Below, piece after piece: positions 7,968-15,853 of a stretch of DNA of 64,000 bases. The translations under genes were made by a program, and so were the position numbers. The DNA comes from G965197405 sp965197405 (GTDB lineage: Bacteria > Chloroflexota > Dehalococcoidia > Lucifugimonadales > JAGWBF01): the NCBI GenBank assembly GCA_965197405.1, contig OZ240206.1:248001-312000 (forward strand), in the 5' to 3' direction. Each line of letters starts with the position of its first letter. The stretch's first letter is position 1. The notes below the pieces were generated by a model. It worked only from the letters and a program-made list of their open reading frames with translations. It had not been told where the DNA came from and made no database searches.

Positions 7968-9167
7968 CTAACTCCTTCCGGGGTTGACCCTGCGGCGAAG
8001 CTCCGCAGCCCGCTGACGGGCGTACACGCTTGCCACCCTTGTAGTTGAGACGGACAGATGCCTGTAAACAAGATAACCTATCACGCTCGACAAAACCAGG
8101 GACATCAGAGTAAGGCTCCACCAGGGCCAGCCATAGTACATGAAGATGCCGGTAATAAGTATGTTCGCAAAGGATAGGGGCACTATCACCTGCCAGGCGA
8201 AGGCCATAAGCTGGTCTATCCTGAGCCTGGGGAACGTGCCCCGAATCCAGAATATGACCAGAATGATGAAGTAGGTCTTGATGAGGAACCAGATAACCGC
8301 CACCACCGACTCCAGCCACTGGGGAGAGGTGGGGTTGACCGGCCCGTACCAGCCCCCCAGGAAGAGGAGGACGGTGAGGGCGGCGATGATGAAGGTGTTC
8401 ATGTACTCGGCCAGGAAGAAGACCGACCAGTGGGCCCCGCTGTACTCCACGAAGGGTCCCCCTACTATCTCCGACTCGGCGAAGTATATGTCAAAGGGCG
8501 TCCTGCCCACCTCGGCAAGGCCGGCAATGAGGAATATCAGCATACCGAGGGGCTGTAAGACGACGAAAGGTATATTCTGGATACCGGTCTCCAGAGAGGC
8601 CGCGTCGGGCGAGGTGGACTGGATGCCCGGCAATTGGAAGTTGGCTATGTCTATCAGGTTAAGGGACTGGGCCATCATGGCCACGGCTATCACCACCATA
8701 ATCAGGGGTATCTCGTAGCTGACAAGCTGGGCTGCGGAGCGCAGTCCGCCCAATGTTCCATACTTGTTGGCCGACCCCCAGCCCGCCAGCACGAGTCCCA
8801 GGATGGTGATCACGGAGAAGGCGATTATGTAGAAGAGGCCCATGTCAATGTTGCGCAGCACCAGGTTCTCGGCGGCTGGTATGGTGACCCAGAGCATAAA
8901 GGAGGGCACCAGCACCACCAGCGGGGCGACCCAGAAGACGGCCTTATCCGCGGAGGAGGGTATGATGTCCTCTTTGAGCACCAGCTTGACGGCGTCGGCC
9001 ACGGGCTGGAGAAGCCCCATAGGACCGGTGCGGGTGGGGCCCAGGCGTCTCTGGAGGCGACCGAGGAACTTACGCTCCAGCCACGTCAGGGACAGCACCG
9101 CTACGGATAGGGCTGTGAACAGGACTAGCAGCCCCAGTATTATCAGGAAGAAGTCGGCAATGCTCAC
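7968..9167 (-). CDS. nuoH: NADH-quinone oxidoreductase subunit H
   Basis: 399 residues, quinone-site membrane subunit linking the peripheral and membrane arms. Signatures visible are RLGPTRTGPMGLLQPVADA (residues 41-59), the LAEVGRTPFDIYFAESEIVGG loop that lines the quinone cavity, and a late PRLRIDQLMAFAWQVIVPLS segment. Roughly eight membrane helices. It is slightly longer than many NuoH because of an insert between two helices (FQLPGIQSTSPDAASLETG) and a basic C-terminal tail. It lies 2 bases after nuoD. Confidence 0.96.
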   Translation of the reverse strand: MSIADFFLIILGLLVLFTALSVAVLSLTWLERKFLGRLQRRLGPTRTGPMGLLQPVADAVKLVLKEDIIPSSADKAVFWVAPLVVLVPSFMLWVTIPAAENLVLRNIDMGLFYIIAFSVITILGLVLAGWGSANKYGTLGGLRSAAQLVSYEIPLIMVVIAVAMMAQSLNLIDIANFQLPGIQSTSPDAASLETGIQNIPFVVLQPLGMLIFLIAGLAEVGRTPFDIYFAESEIVGGPFVEYSGAHWSVFFLAEYMNTFIIAALTVLLFLGGWYGPVNPTSPQWLESVVAVIWFLIKTYFIILVIFWIRGTFPRLRIDQLMAFAWQVIVPLSFANILITGIFMYYGWPWWSLTLMSLVLSSVIGYLVYRHLSVSTTRVASVYARQRAAELRRRVNPGRS

Positions 9168-9169
9168 GT

Positions 9170-10297
9170 TTACCGGTCTACCTCGCCCAGAACTATGTCC
9201 AGAGAACCCAGAATAACGACCGCATCGGCTATCCAGGTATCCTTGAGTATGGCCGCCAGCGCGCTGAGGTTGCAGAAAGAGGGTGGCCTCACCTTTACCC
9301 TGTAGGGCTTATCGGAGCCGTCACTGACCAGGTACACGCCTATCTCACCCCTGGGGTTCTCAGACCTCACGTAGACGTCCCCCTTGGGTGGCCGGATGAG
9401 GCGTCTACCCAGGGTGGACACAGGCCCGGGGGGTATCTGCTCCAGGGCCTGCTCAACTATGCTCAGGGACTGGTACATCTCTTCGATTCGCACGTAGTAG
9501 CGCTCCCAGGAGTCGCCATCTATCCCCACGGGTATGTCGAAGTTGAACCGGTCGTACACCGAGTAAGGCTCCGCTTTTCTCACGTCGTAGGGTACTCCAC
9601 AGGCCCGCAGGCAAGGGCCTGTGAGACCATAGTTTATTGCAGTGTCCGCGTCTATAGCCCCGATGCCCTTGGTCCTGGCGATGAACACCTCGTTATAGGT
9701 AAGGAGCCTATCGGCCTCCTCCACGTCGGCCCGCAGGTCGGGCAGGAGACCGCCTATAAGCTGCTCGAAGTTGTCCGGAAGGTCCTCTTTTACTCCGCCC
9801 ACACGGAAATAGTTGTGCATCATCCGGGCGCCGCTGATGGCTTCGAAGACCGACTGGATGCGCTCTCTGCCCCGGAAGGTAAACATCACCGGTGTCATGG
9901 CCCCCGCATCCAGGCCGAAGGTCCCGGCGAAGAGGAGGTGGCTGGCGATGCGGTTCAACTCGCACAGTATAACCCGCACGTATTCCGCCCTCTCCGGCAC
10001 CTCTACCCCCATGAGGCTCTCCACCGCCCGGCAGAAGACCAGCTCGTTGTTGAAGTTGGAGATGTAGTCGAGGCGGTCGAAGAGAGTGATAATCTGGTGG
10101 TACTGCTCTCCCTCGCATAGCTTCTCCGAGCCGCGGTGGAGATAGCCTATGTGGGGGACCACGTCCACCACCTTCTCCCCGTCAACCCACAGCACCATGC
10201 GGAACACCCCGTGAGTGGAGGGGTGTTGCGGCCCCATGTTCACTATCATCTCAAGGGGTTCTGCTTCCATATCTATGTTTCTATTTAGCTCAACCAT
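9170..10297 (-). CDS. nuoD: NADH-quinone oxidoreductase subunit D (49 kDa type)
   Basis: 375 residues, soluble subunit related to the large subunit of NiFe hydrogenases. It forms the quinone pocket with NuoB. The N-terminal motif MGPQHPSTHGVFR (about residues 21-33) carries the quinone-binding histidine. GYLHRGSEKL and RLDYISNFNNELVF follow. The C-terminus shows the PRGEIGVYLVSDGS element and ends in the LGSLDIVLGEVDR form typical for the family. It is a separate gene, not fused to nuoC. A 125-base gap and a small unrelated gene separate it from nuoC. Confidence 0.96.
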   Translation of the reverse strand: MVELNRNIDMEAEPLEMIVNMGPQHPSTHGVFRMVLWVDGEKVVDVVPHIGYLHRGSEKLCEGEQYHQIITLFDRLDYISNFNNELVFCRAVESLMGVEVPERAEYVRVILCELNRIASHLLFAGTFGLDAGAMTPVMFTFRGRERIQSVFEAISGARMMHNYFRVGGVKEDLPDNFEQLIGGLLPDLRADVEEADRLLTYNEVFIARTKGIGAIDADTAINYGLTGPCLRACGVPYDVRKAEPYSVYDRFNFDIPVGIDGDSWERYYVRIEEMYQSLSIVEQALEQIPPGPVSTLGRRLIRPPKGDVYVRSENPRGEIGVYLVSDGSDKPYRVKVRPPSFCNLSALAAILKDTWIADAVVILGSLDIVLGEVDR

Positions 10298-10422
10298 ACC
10301 TAGCCTACCTGACTTGCCCTGGCGGATATTTCAAGGGACTTCTCTCTTCTCTTCCACGATGCGCCCTATGGTAGTCCAAACCCTTCTTTGTCGCCGCTTG
10401 TCGCAGGGGAAACCCCTGGAAG

Positions 10423-10668
10423 CTACTCCACAAACTCTAGCTCCAACTCCGTATCGTCCTCGACTCCGGCGTAACCGGCGTCCGAGAGGGTCGCCTCCAG
10501 ATTGCCCTGGCTCTCGCGGCTCTGCACCCAGGACATGAACTTGTCTACCAAATCGTCCTGGGCATCCCTGGCAGTGCCGCCGCTGCCCACCATGCTGAGA
10601 TTATCAATCGTCGCCAGGTAACCGTCCTCCTTCTTTACCACCCTCGCCGGCAGTGTTAGCTTTTCCAT
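10423..10668 (-). CDS. small HicB-like protein inside the nuo operon
   Basis: 81 residues, not a complex I subunit. The fold suggested by LPARVVKKEDGYLATIDNLS followed by GSGGTARDAQDDLVDKFMSWV is that of a HicB-type antitoxin fragment: beta strands with a conserved 'G-Y-A-x-I-x-x-L' and 'G-x-T-x-x-E/D-A' pattern, then a helix. The C-terminus is acidic (EDDTELELEFVE). No HicA toxin gene is adjacent, and no DNA-binding helix-turn-helix is obvious. It sits between nuoC and nuoD on the same strand, 49 bases after nuoC. It could be a free-standing domain with a regulatory or structural job, or a remnant of a mobile pair. Confidence 0.6.
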   Translation of the reverse strand: MEKLTLPARVVKKEDGYLATIDNLSMVGSGGTARDAQDDLVDKFMSWVQSRESQGNLEATLSDAGYAGVEDDTELELEFVE

Positions 10669-10717
10669 CCTTCGCCCCGCTCAGGACAGGCTCCTGCAGC
10701 TCCTCTTAAAACTCCTG

Positions 10718-11236
10718 TTAAAACTCCTGGTAGTCGTGGAAGGGGTGCTCCTTCCTGCCTGGATAGCCATCGAAACCCTCGTACAGTATCAGGGGCTGCA
10801 AGTTGGGGTGTCCGTCAAAGACCACTCCGAACAAGTCGTGGGCCTCCCGCTCATACCAGTCGGCGCTTCTCCACAGGGAGGTCAACGTTGGGAGATGAGG
10901 GTCATCGTAGTGCACATTGGTCTTGACCAGCAGCTTGTGCTCATGCTCCAGGGATAGGAAGACGTACACCATCTGGAAATATTCCACATAGTCAACCGCC
11001 GCGAGACAAAGGAGGAGCTTGAAGGAGAGACGTGGTTCGTCTTTGAGGACGCGGCAGGCGTCCGCGATGTCCGCGGGTTTGATCACGATCTCGGGTATAT
11101 CCTGGACTGTCCCCATCTCGGGCTGGAAGTCGCTGAGAACATCCCGTAAAAGGCGTTGCAAAGCCTGACCACGCTCGCTCAGAGCGCTTCCGGCGGCCTC
11201 GCCGTTCTCCTGGGAGCTACTCTTTTCCTCTGCCAC
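10718..11236 (-). CDS. nuoC: NADH-quinone oxidoreductase subunit C (30 kDa type)
   Basis: 172 residues, soluble subunit of the connecting module of complex I, separate from NuoD. The signature YEREAHDLFGVVFDGHPNLQ (about residues 129-148) corresponds to the 30-kDa subunit motif. The C-terminus ends with PGRKEHPFHDYQEF. The first 25 residues are Ser/Glu-rich and likely disordered. Its start overlaps the end of nuoB by 20 bases, implying coupled translation. Confidence 0.95.
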   Translation of the reverse strand: MAEEKSSSQENGEAAGSALSERGQALQRLLRDVLSDFQPEMGTVQDIPEIVIKPADIADACRVLKDEPRLSFKLLLCLAAVDYVEYFQMVYVFLSLEHEHKLLVKTNVHYDDPHLPTLTSLWRSADWYEREAHDLFGVVFDGHPNLQPLILYEGFDGYPGRKEHPFHDYQEF

Positions 11237-11744
11237 CCTGCCTGGAATCCCGCATGATTTTTTCCTGGAGCTTGAGGATGCCCTGCATCAGGGCCTCGGG
11301 CCGTGGGGGACACCCGGGCACGTAGACGTCCACGGGTATTATATGGTCCACTCCCATGACCACGGAGTAGGAGCGGTAATATGGACCGCCGTTGGTGGCG
11401 CAGCTGCCCATCGCTATAACCCATTTGGGTTCGGGCATCTGCTCATAGAGGAGCCTTATGGGGTCTCCCATCTTCTTGACCACTGTGCCAGCCACGATCA
11501 TCACGTCCGACTGCCTGGGAGAAGGCCATGTGACCACTCCAAAGCGGTCGAAATCGTGGTGGGCCATATAGGTGGACATCATCTCGATGGCGCAGCACGC
11601 CAGACCGAAGGTGAGGGTCCACAGCGAGGACTTCCTCGCCAGCGCGAAGAGTTCGTCCGCCTTGGCGGTCACGACTCCGGGCATAGCCCTATCGAATATG
11701 CTAGGCGCAGGTACGTTGCCCTGACCCAGGCTTATTTCGACCAT
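11217..11744 (-). CDS. nuoB: NADH-quinone oxidoreductase subunit B (N2 cluster subunit)
   Basis: 175 residues. All four ligands of the terminal N2 4Fe-4S cluster are in place: adjacent C50-C51 in FGLACCAIEMM, C115 in AMGSCATNGG and C145 in YVPGCPPRPEAL. This subunit hands electrons to quinone at the NuoB-NuoD-NuoH interface. The gene overlaps nuoA by 13 bases and nuoC by 20 bases, so A, B and C form a tightly coupled translation unit. Confidence 0.97.
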   Translation of the reverse strand: MVEISLGQGNVPAPSIFDRAMPGVVTAKADELFALARKSSLWTLTFGLACCAIEMMSTYMAHHDFDRFGVVTWPSPRQSDVMIVAGTVVKKMGDPIRLLYEQMPEPKWVIAMGSCATNGGPYYRSYSVVMGVDHIIPVDVYVPGCPPRPEALMQGILKLQEKIMRDSRQGGRGKE

Positions 11745-12100
11745 TCCAGGACCCCCTTTCGCCAGCCGTATAGTATGGCAAAGGCCAGCACGGCGAGGAA
11801 TATGAGCATAGCATAGAAGGCCACTTTATTGTCGAGGAAAACCACCGTCCATGGGAACAGGAAGACCGCCTCGACGTCGAATATCAGGAAGAGGATGGCG
11901 AATATATAGTAGCGGAGGTTTATCTGAGACCAGCGGAAGGGGGTGGGGGGAATGCCGCATTCGTAGGGCGTCAGCTTGACGGCGGAACGACGCCGGGATG
12001 AGATGAACATGGCCGCGGCGAACATGATCGCTATGGCTATGAAGCCGATGATACCCGAGAGTATCACCGCTGCCCACCGGAAATCGAAGTCTATCGGCAT
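11732..12100 (-). CDS. nuoA: NADH-quinone oxidoreductase subunit A
   Basis: 122 residues, three membrane helices. The characteristic loop after helix 1 is KLTPYECGIPPT with the conserved cysteine, followed by the YYIFAILFLIFDVEAVFLFPW segment with conserved acidic residues. First gene of the operon. GGAGG lies seven bases ahead of the ATG, and a promoter is seen about 75-110 bases upstream. Confidence 0.96.
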   Translation of the reverse strand: MPIDFDFRWAAVILSGIIGFIAIAIMFAAAMFISSRRRSAVKLTPYECGIPPTPFRWSQINLRYYIFAILFLIFDVEAVFLFPWTVVFLDNKVAFYAMLIFLAVLAFAILYGWRKGVLEWSK

Positions 12101-12161
12101 AGGGGCGCCTCCTCAGACCGGGAAGAGCTAAACAAGTCCGCCACCAGAAGACGACATCCTG

Positions 12162-12175
12162 GCACGCTATCGTGC
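12162..12175. promoter_or_regulatory. inverted repeat GCACG-CTAT-CGTGC at the nuo start region
   Basis: Perfect 5-bp arms around a 4-base centre, lying right at the expected transcription start of the nuo promoter. The position suits an operator or a 5' hairpin of the nuo leader. No regulator can be named from the sequence. Confidence 0.4.
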
Positions 12176-12182
12176 GCTATCC

Positions 12183-12212
12183 AATATACCACCGGCTATC
12201 TAGGGGTGTCAA
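12183..12212 (-). promoter_or_regulatory. promoter of the nuo operon (TTGACA-N18-TATATT)
   Basis: On the minus strand, TTGACA (12212-12207) and TATATT (12188-12183) are separated by 18 bases. This is a near-consensus housekeeping sigma promoter. Transcription should start near 12176, giving a leader of about 75 nt before nuoA. Confidence 0.7.
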
Positions 12213-12366
12213 CGCATCCGCTATTCTTGCCAGGGTCTTTTACAGGGTCTTTTGTTTGATTGTCCATGCGGGGCAAGCCGATACAGTATAAGGCTCCTGG
12301 CACTTGCCAATTTCAGTGGCGCCGGGTACTGTCTCAATTTGAATTTCTCCCGGAAGGTGCTACTAC
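12213..12366. other. divergent intergenic region between nuoA and DUF177
   Basis: The full gap from 12101 to 12441 holds the two divergent promoters, the nuo-side inverted repeat and the leader sequences. The middle part given here is relatively A/T-rich for the window, and I see no gene in it. Confidence 0.5.
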
Positions 12367-12397
12367 TTGACAGAGTGGCTGGTAAACCTTTTATAAT
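12367..12397 (+). promoter_or_regulatory. promoter of the DUF177-rpmF-fabD operon (TTGACA-N19-TATAAT)
   Basis: Exact consensus hexamers TTGACA (12367-12372) and TATAAT (12392-12397), with a rather long 19-base spacer. The start site should be near 12404, about 38 nt before the DUF177 ATG. A second TTGACA at 12409-12414 has no matching -10. Confidence 0.7.
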
Positions 12398-12441
12398 TAC
12401 CAACTGTATTGACAGTTCCGGCTTTCGCCTCATGTACTATC

Positions 12442-12969
12442 ATGTACTATAACGTAGCCCAACTTCTCAAAGAGCCCGTAGGCTCCACCCGCAGCTACAA
12501 GGTTGACGGACCCGGTCCCACCGACGAGGGCGGGGCTGGCCTGCCTCCCTGCGGCAGAGTCTTCTTGATGCGCACCGACAAAGGGATATGGGTAAACGCC
12601 AGCGTGGAAGCGCCCGTGTGGGTCTCATGCAGCCGGTGCCTCAAGGGGTTCCCCTATCCTGTGGGCATCGTCATAGAGGAGGAATACCTGCCCACGGTGG
12701 ACGTGACCACGGGACAATCACTGGCTGTGCCGGAGCGGGCCGAAGGCTCATTCACCATAGACCCCAGGCACACCCTGGACCTGGGGGAGGCGGTGAGGCA
12801 ATACACTCTAGCCAACCAGCCCATGAAACCCCTGTGCAGCCAGGACTGCCAAGGCCTATGTCCCGTTTGCGGAATAGATAGGAACGAAAATCGCTGCTCC
12901 TGCGAGGGAGGAGACATAGACCCCCGTCTGGGGCCTCTCTTGGAGTTTCTGAAAACCGACAGTCGCTGA
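12442..12969 (+). CDS. DUF177 / YceD-type protein
   Basis: 175 residues from ATG 12442. The family contributes to 23S rRNA and ribosome assembly in bacteria and almost always precedes rpmF, as here. Cysteine pairs VSCSRCLKGF and a cluster CSQDCQGLCPVCGIDRN...CSC near the C-terminus are visible, the latter being the family signature. The ATG sits in the second copy of a 10-bp tandem duplication (CATGTACTAT twice, 12431-12450). The first copy gives an out-of-frame ATG at 12432 that opens only six codons and ends inside this gene. That makes a leader mini-cistron possible. Confidence 0.88.
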   Translation: MYYNVAQLLKEPVGSTRSYKVDGPGPTDEGGAGLPPCGRVFLMRTDKGIWVNASVEAPVWVSCSRCLKGFPYPVGIVIEEEYLPTVDVTTGQSLAVPERAEGSFTIDPRHTLDLGEAVRQYTLANQPMKPLCSQDCQGLCPVCGIDRNENRCSCEGGDIDPRLGPLLEFLKTDSR

Positions 12970-13008
12970 GTCCGGATTTACCCGAATATATCATCAAAGA
13001 GGCATATC

Positions 13009-13194
13009 ATGGGTGCGTTGCCCGTCAAAAAAGTGACCCGGTCCAGAGGGGGAAAGAGGTTCTCCCACAACAGATTGAAGCCAGTGCACGCATCGCGCTG
13101 TCCTCAATGTCGCAGCGCCAAGCTATCCCATACGGCCTGTCCCAGATGTGGGTACTACAAAGGGAGACGAGTGGTGGAAGTCGGCGAAAGCTGA
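13009..13194 (+). CDS. rpmF: 50S ribosomal protein L32
   Basis: 61 residues, the standard size. The N-terminus MGALPVKKVTRSRGGKR and the zinc-ribbon pairs CPQC...CPRCGYYKGR are those of the zinc-binding (C+) form of L32. It lies 39 bases after the DUF177 gene and before fabD, a conserved bacterial neighbourhood that links ribosome and fatty acid synthesis genes. Confidence 0.96.
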   Translation: MGALPVKKVTRSRGGKRFSHNRLKPVHASRCPQCRSAKLSHTACPRCGYYKGRRVVEVGES

Positions 13195-13305
13195 TGTCCC
13201 CAAAGGCCAGTCCTGAGAAAAGGGGGTGAGCAGCCAGAAAAGGAAAGACGGCCCGTAGTCGAACACCGGTTGATCTTGCGCAATAATCTGCATTTTGTTT
13301 TTTAT

Positions 13306-14316
13306 ATGGAGGCACGTACGGAAAAGCAGGAATCACCTAAAACGGCATACGTGTTCCCAGGCCAGGGCGCCCAGTTCGTGGGCATGGGCCTGGAACTCTA
13401 CAGTTCCTCCAGAGCGGCAAAGGAGCTGTTCGAAGAGGTAGACGATATTCTATCCATCCCCCTGAGCAGATTGATATTCGAGGGACCCGATAGGGAGTTG
13501 GAGCAAACTATAAACTCCCAGCCGGCTATAATGGCTACAAGCCTCGCCTGCCTGGAGGCCCTGAAAGAGTTGGACCAACAGGGCACGCGCGAACCGGCAG
13601 CTATAGCAGGGCACAGCCTTGGAGAATACACCTCCCTGGTCGTCTGCGGCGCCCTCGACTTGGCCGACGGTGTGCGCCTGGTCCGAGAGCGGGGAAGGCT
13701 CATGCAGGAGGCCTCGGAAATGGCCCCCGGAAGCATGGCCGCCATCCTCGGCCTGGATGAAGTCACCATAGACGAGATATGTCTGGAGACGGGCGCCGAG
13801 ATAGCCAACATCAACGGCGGCGATCAGATAGTGATAAGCGGTAGCAAGGTATGCGTAGCTCGCGCCGTAGACATGGCATCCATCCGTGGGGCCAGGAAGG
13901 CCATCCCCCTGCCCGTGAGCGGCGCCTTCCACTCCTCGCTCATGTCCTCCGCCCGGGAAGGCCTGGCGGCGGCCATTGAAGAGGTGAAGTTCAGAGACCC
14001 TGTCATTCCCATCATAGCCAACTCCACGTTCATGCCGCTGACCACGTCCGAGGAAGTCAAGGACGAGCTTCTGACCCAGCTATGCAGTTGCGTCCAGTGG
14101 AAAAAGTCGGTCGGCTGCATGATAGACTCGGGAGTCTCAGGTTTCATAGAGTTCGGCCCCGGCAAAGTCCTTGGAGGCATGATAAAAAGGATTAGCTCCA
14201 GCCCGATGTACAAGGACAGGCAGGTAGAGGTCCTGAACGTCGCGGACCTGGCCTCTGTCAGAAAAGTAGCCGAATCCGGGGCAGGGCTCGGTCATTACTC
14301 GACCTCGGCAGCTTAA
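13306..14316 (+). CDS. fabD: malonyl-CoA-ACP transacylase
   Basis: 336 residues from ATG 13306. The frame opens with TTG at 13270, but family members begin shortly before the TAYVFPGQGAQ motif, so the ATG is preferred, although no good ribosome site is visible for either. The active-site serine is S104 in AGHSLGEY, and the catalytic His lies in SGAFHSSLM. It transfers malonyl from CoA to acyl carrier protein for fatty acid elongation. acpP is three genes downstream, and fabI and accDA are elsewhere in the window. Confidence 0.95.
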   Translation: MEARTEKQESPKTAYVFPGQGAQFVGMGLELYSSSRAAKELFEEVDDILSIPLSRLIFEGPDRELEQTINSQPAIMATSLACLEALKELDQQGTREPAAIAGHSLGEYTSLVVCGALDLADGVRLVRERGRLMQEASEMAPGSMAAILGLDEVTIDEICLETGAEIANINGGDQIVISGSKVCVARAVDMASIRGARKAIPLPVSGAFHSSLMSSAREGLAAAIEEVKFRDPVIPIIANSTFMPLTTSEEVKDELLTQLCSCVQWKKSVGCMIDSGVSGFIEFGPGKVLGGMIKRISSSPMYKDRQVEVLNVADLASVRKVAESGAGLGHYSTSAA

Positions 14317-14335
14317 AAGCAACAGACATAAGCCT

Positions 14336-14824
14336 ATGCCAAAGGAAAATTCCGCTCATCTGAGAAGGAAGGCCCGGGTCCTGGCCTTCCAGGCCCTATA
14401 CGAAGTGGATGTGACCGGCCATTCCGCAGACTCGTCTTTCGGATGGCTCAAGGTGGAAACCGAGTTGCCGGAAGCTTCTTCAGCCTATGCCCTGGAGCTT
14501 TTGGGAGGAGTGACCAGCCAGCGAGACGAGATTGACAAGTTCATTCATAAGTTCGCCCCAGCATGGCCAGTTAACCAGTTGGCACTGGTAGACCGGAATA
14601 TCCTCCGACTGGCGTTATTCGAGATACGCTTCAGCAGTGGAACTCCCCGCAAGGTGGCTATCAACGAAGCTGTGGAGTTGGCCAAGACCTTCGGCAGTGA
14701 AAGCTCCCACAGGTTCGTCAACGGAGTGTTGGGGTCCGTGATAGATGAGGTAGAAGAGGCTTCAACGGTCCCACCCGGAGCGCCCCCGACCACCTCAAGT
14801 AACATCAGTCAGGAAGGGAAGTGA
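14336..14824 (+). CDS. nusB: transcription antitermination factor NusB
   Basis: 162 residues, all-helical RNA-binding protein that joins NusE/S10 on boxA during rRNA antitermination. The N-terminal RRKARVLAFQALYEVD and the C-terminal RKVAINEAVELAKTFG...RFVNGVLGSV are the two family signatures. A Pro/Thr/Ser tail of about 20 residues is extra. It follows fabD after 19 bases and ends 4 bases before acpP, so the genes are probably co-transcribed. Confidence 0.94.
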   Translation: MPKENSAHLRRKARVLAFQALYEVDVTGHSADSSFGWLKVETELPEASSAYALELLGGVTSQRDEIDKFIHKFAPAWPVNQLALVDRNILRLALFEIRFSSGTPRKVAINEAVELAKTFGSESSHRFVNGVLGSVIDEVEEASTVPPGAPPTTSSNISQEGK

Positions 14825-14828
14825 GGTC

Positions 14829-15086
14829 ATGGCAACCGTTTACGAACGAGTGAAGGCAATAGTGGCGGACAAGCTGGACGTGGATGAGGACAACGTTGTG
14901 CCCGGCGCCTCTTTCGTGGATGACTTGAACGCCGATTCCCTCGACTTGGCAGAGCTAATCATGGCCTTCGAGGAAGAGTTCTCCAGCGAGGATAAAAAAA
15001 TCGAAATATCCGACGAAGAGGCCGGGCAGATCGTAACCATCCAGGACGCCATTGATTATCTCCACGGCCACGAGATAAAGGACTAA
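14829..15086 (+). CDS. acpP: acyl carrier protein
   Basis: 85 residues, acidic four-helix protein. S37 within DDLNADSLDLAELI is the phosphopantetheine attachment site. It carries the growing chain in fatty acid synthesis. The position four bases after nusB and in the same run as fabD supports a fatty acid role rather than a polyketide one. Confidence 0.96.
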   Translation: MATVYERVKAIVADKLDVDEDNVVPGASFVDDLNADSLDLAELIMAFEEEFSSEDKKIEISDEEAGQIVTIQDAIDYLHGHEIKD

Positions 15087-15223
15087 AAGGGCTTTACCCC
15101 CGTGTCCCTCGTAACTACCCCAGGGACCACCAAACGGCGTTAAATACTCACACAGGACTTCGTGATGAAATCTCATTCCATTCTCCAAGCCCTTTGAACG
15201 TCCGGTGTGACAGAAGTGTAAAT

Positions 15224-15838
15224 ATGGCCGATATGAATAGCCTGGAGGAGATAGCTCAGCTAGTCTCCGGTTGTACCGACTGCCCGCTCAGCAACAGCCG
15301 TAACCACGCAGTACCGGGAGAAGGCCCTGCCGACGCTCAAATCGTGTTCATCGGCGAGGGCCCAGGCTTCCACGAAGACCGCCAGGGCAGGCCCTTCGTG
15401 GGGCCAGCCGGGAGGTTCCTCGAAGAGCTCCTGTCCTCCATCGGTCTCAAGCGGGAAGAGGTCTTCATCGCCAACATGGTGAAATGCCGGCCGCCCAGCA
15501 ACCGGGACCCCCTCCCGGCGGAGATAGCGGCTTGCAGCAAATACCTGGATAGACAGATAGAGCTAATAAAGCCCAACCTGGTCGTCACGCTGGGGCGCTT
15601 CTCTATGGCCAGGTTCCTTCCCAGGGAGAGTATAAGCAGGGTCAGAGGGCAGGTGAGGAACGTGGGAGGCCTGCGCATATACCCCATAATGCACCCGGCT
15701 GCGGCGCTCCATAGACAGGAGTTGCGGAAGACTATAGAGGAAGACTTCAAAGCTATTCCCGGCCTGCTCAGGGAGAGCGTAGACGCCAGGGATGAAGAAC
15801 CCGGCGACCCTCCTGCCCAGCAGCTAAGTATGTTCTAA
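15224..15838 (+). CDS. uracil-DNA glycosylase, family 4 type
   Basis: 204 residues from ATG 15224 (an in-frame TTG at 15194 would add ten). Four cysteines expected to hold a 4Fe-4S cluster are visible (CTDC near the N-terminus, C in MVKCRPP, and C in AACSKYL). Motif A reads GEGPGFHEDRQGRPFVGPAG and the late motif reads MHPAAALH. These define the family 4/5 uracil-DNA glycosylases that remove uracil from DNA in base excision repair. Some members of the group are described as DNA polymerase-associated proteins, so the exact substrate range is uncertain. Confidence 0.9.
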   Translation: MADMNSLEEIAQLVSGCTDCPLSNSRNHAVPGEGPADAQIVFIGEGPGFHEDRQGRPFVGPAGRFLEELLSSIGLKREEVFIANMVKCRPPSNRDPLPAEIAACSKYLDRQIELIKPNLVVTLGRFSMARFLPRESISRVRGQVRNVGGLRIYPIMHPAAALHRQELRKTIEEDFKAIPGLLRESVDARDEEPGDPPAQQLSMF

Positions 15839-15853
15839 AAGAAGGTCCCCACA

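Noticed and set aside
7966..8319. 118-codon N-terminal extension of nuoI
   Set aside because: It overlaps nuoH in another frame and lacks family likeness. GGAAGGAG directly ahead of ATG 7965 decides the start.
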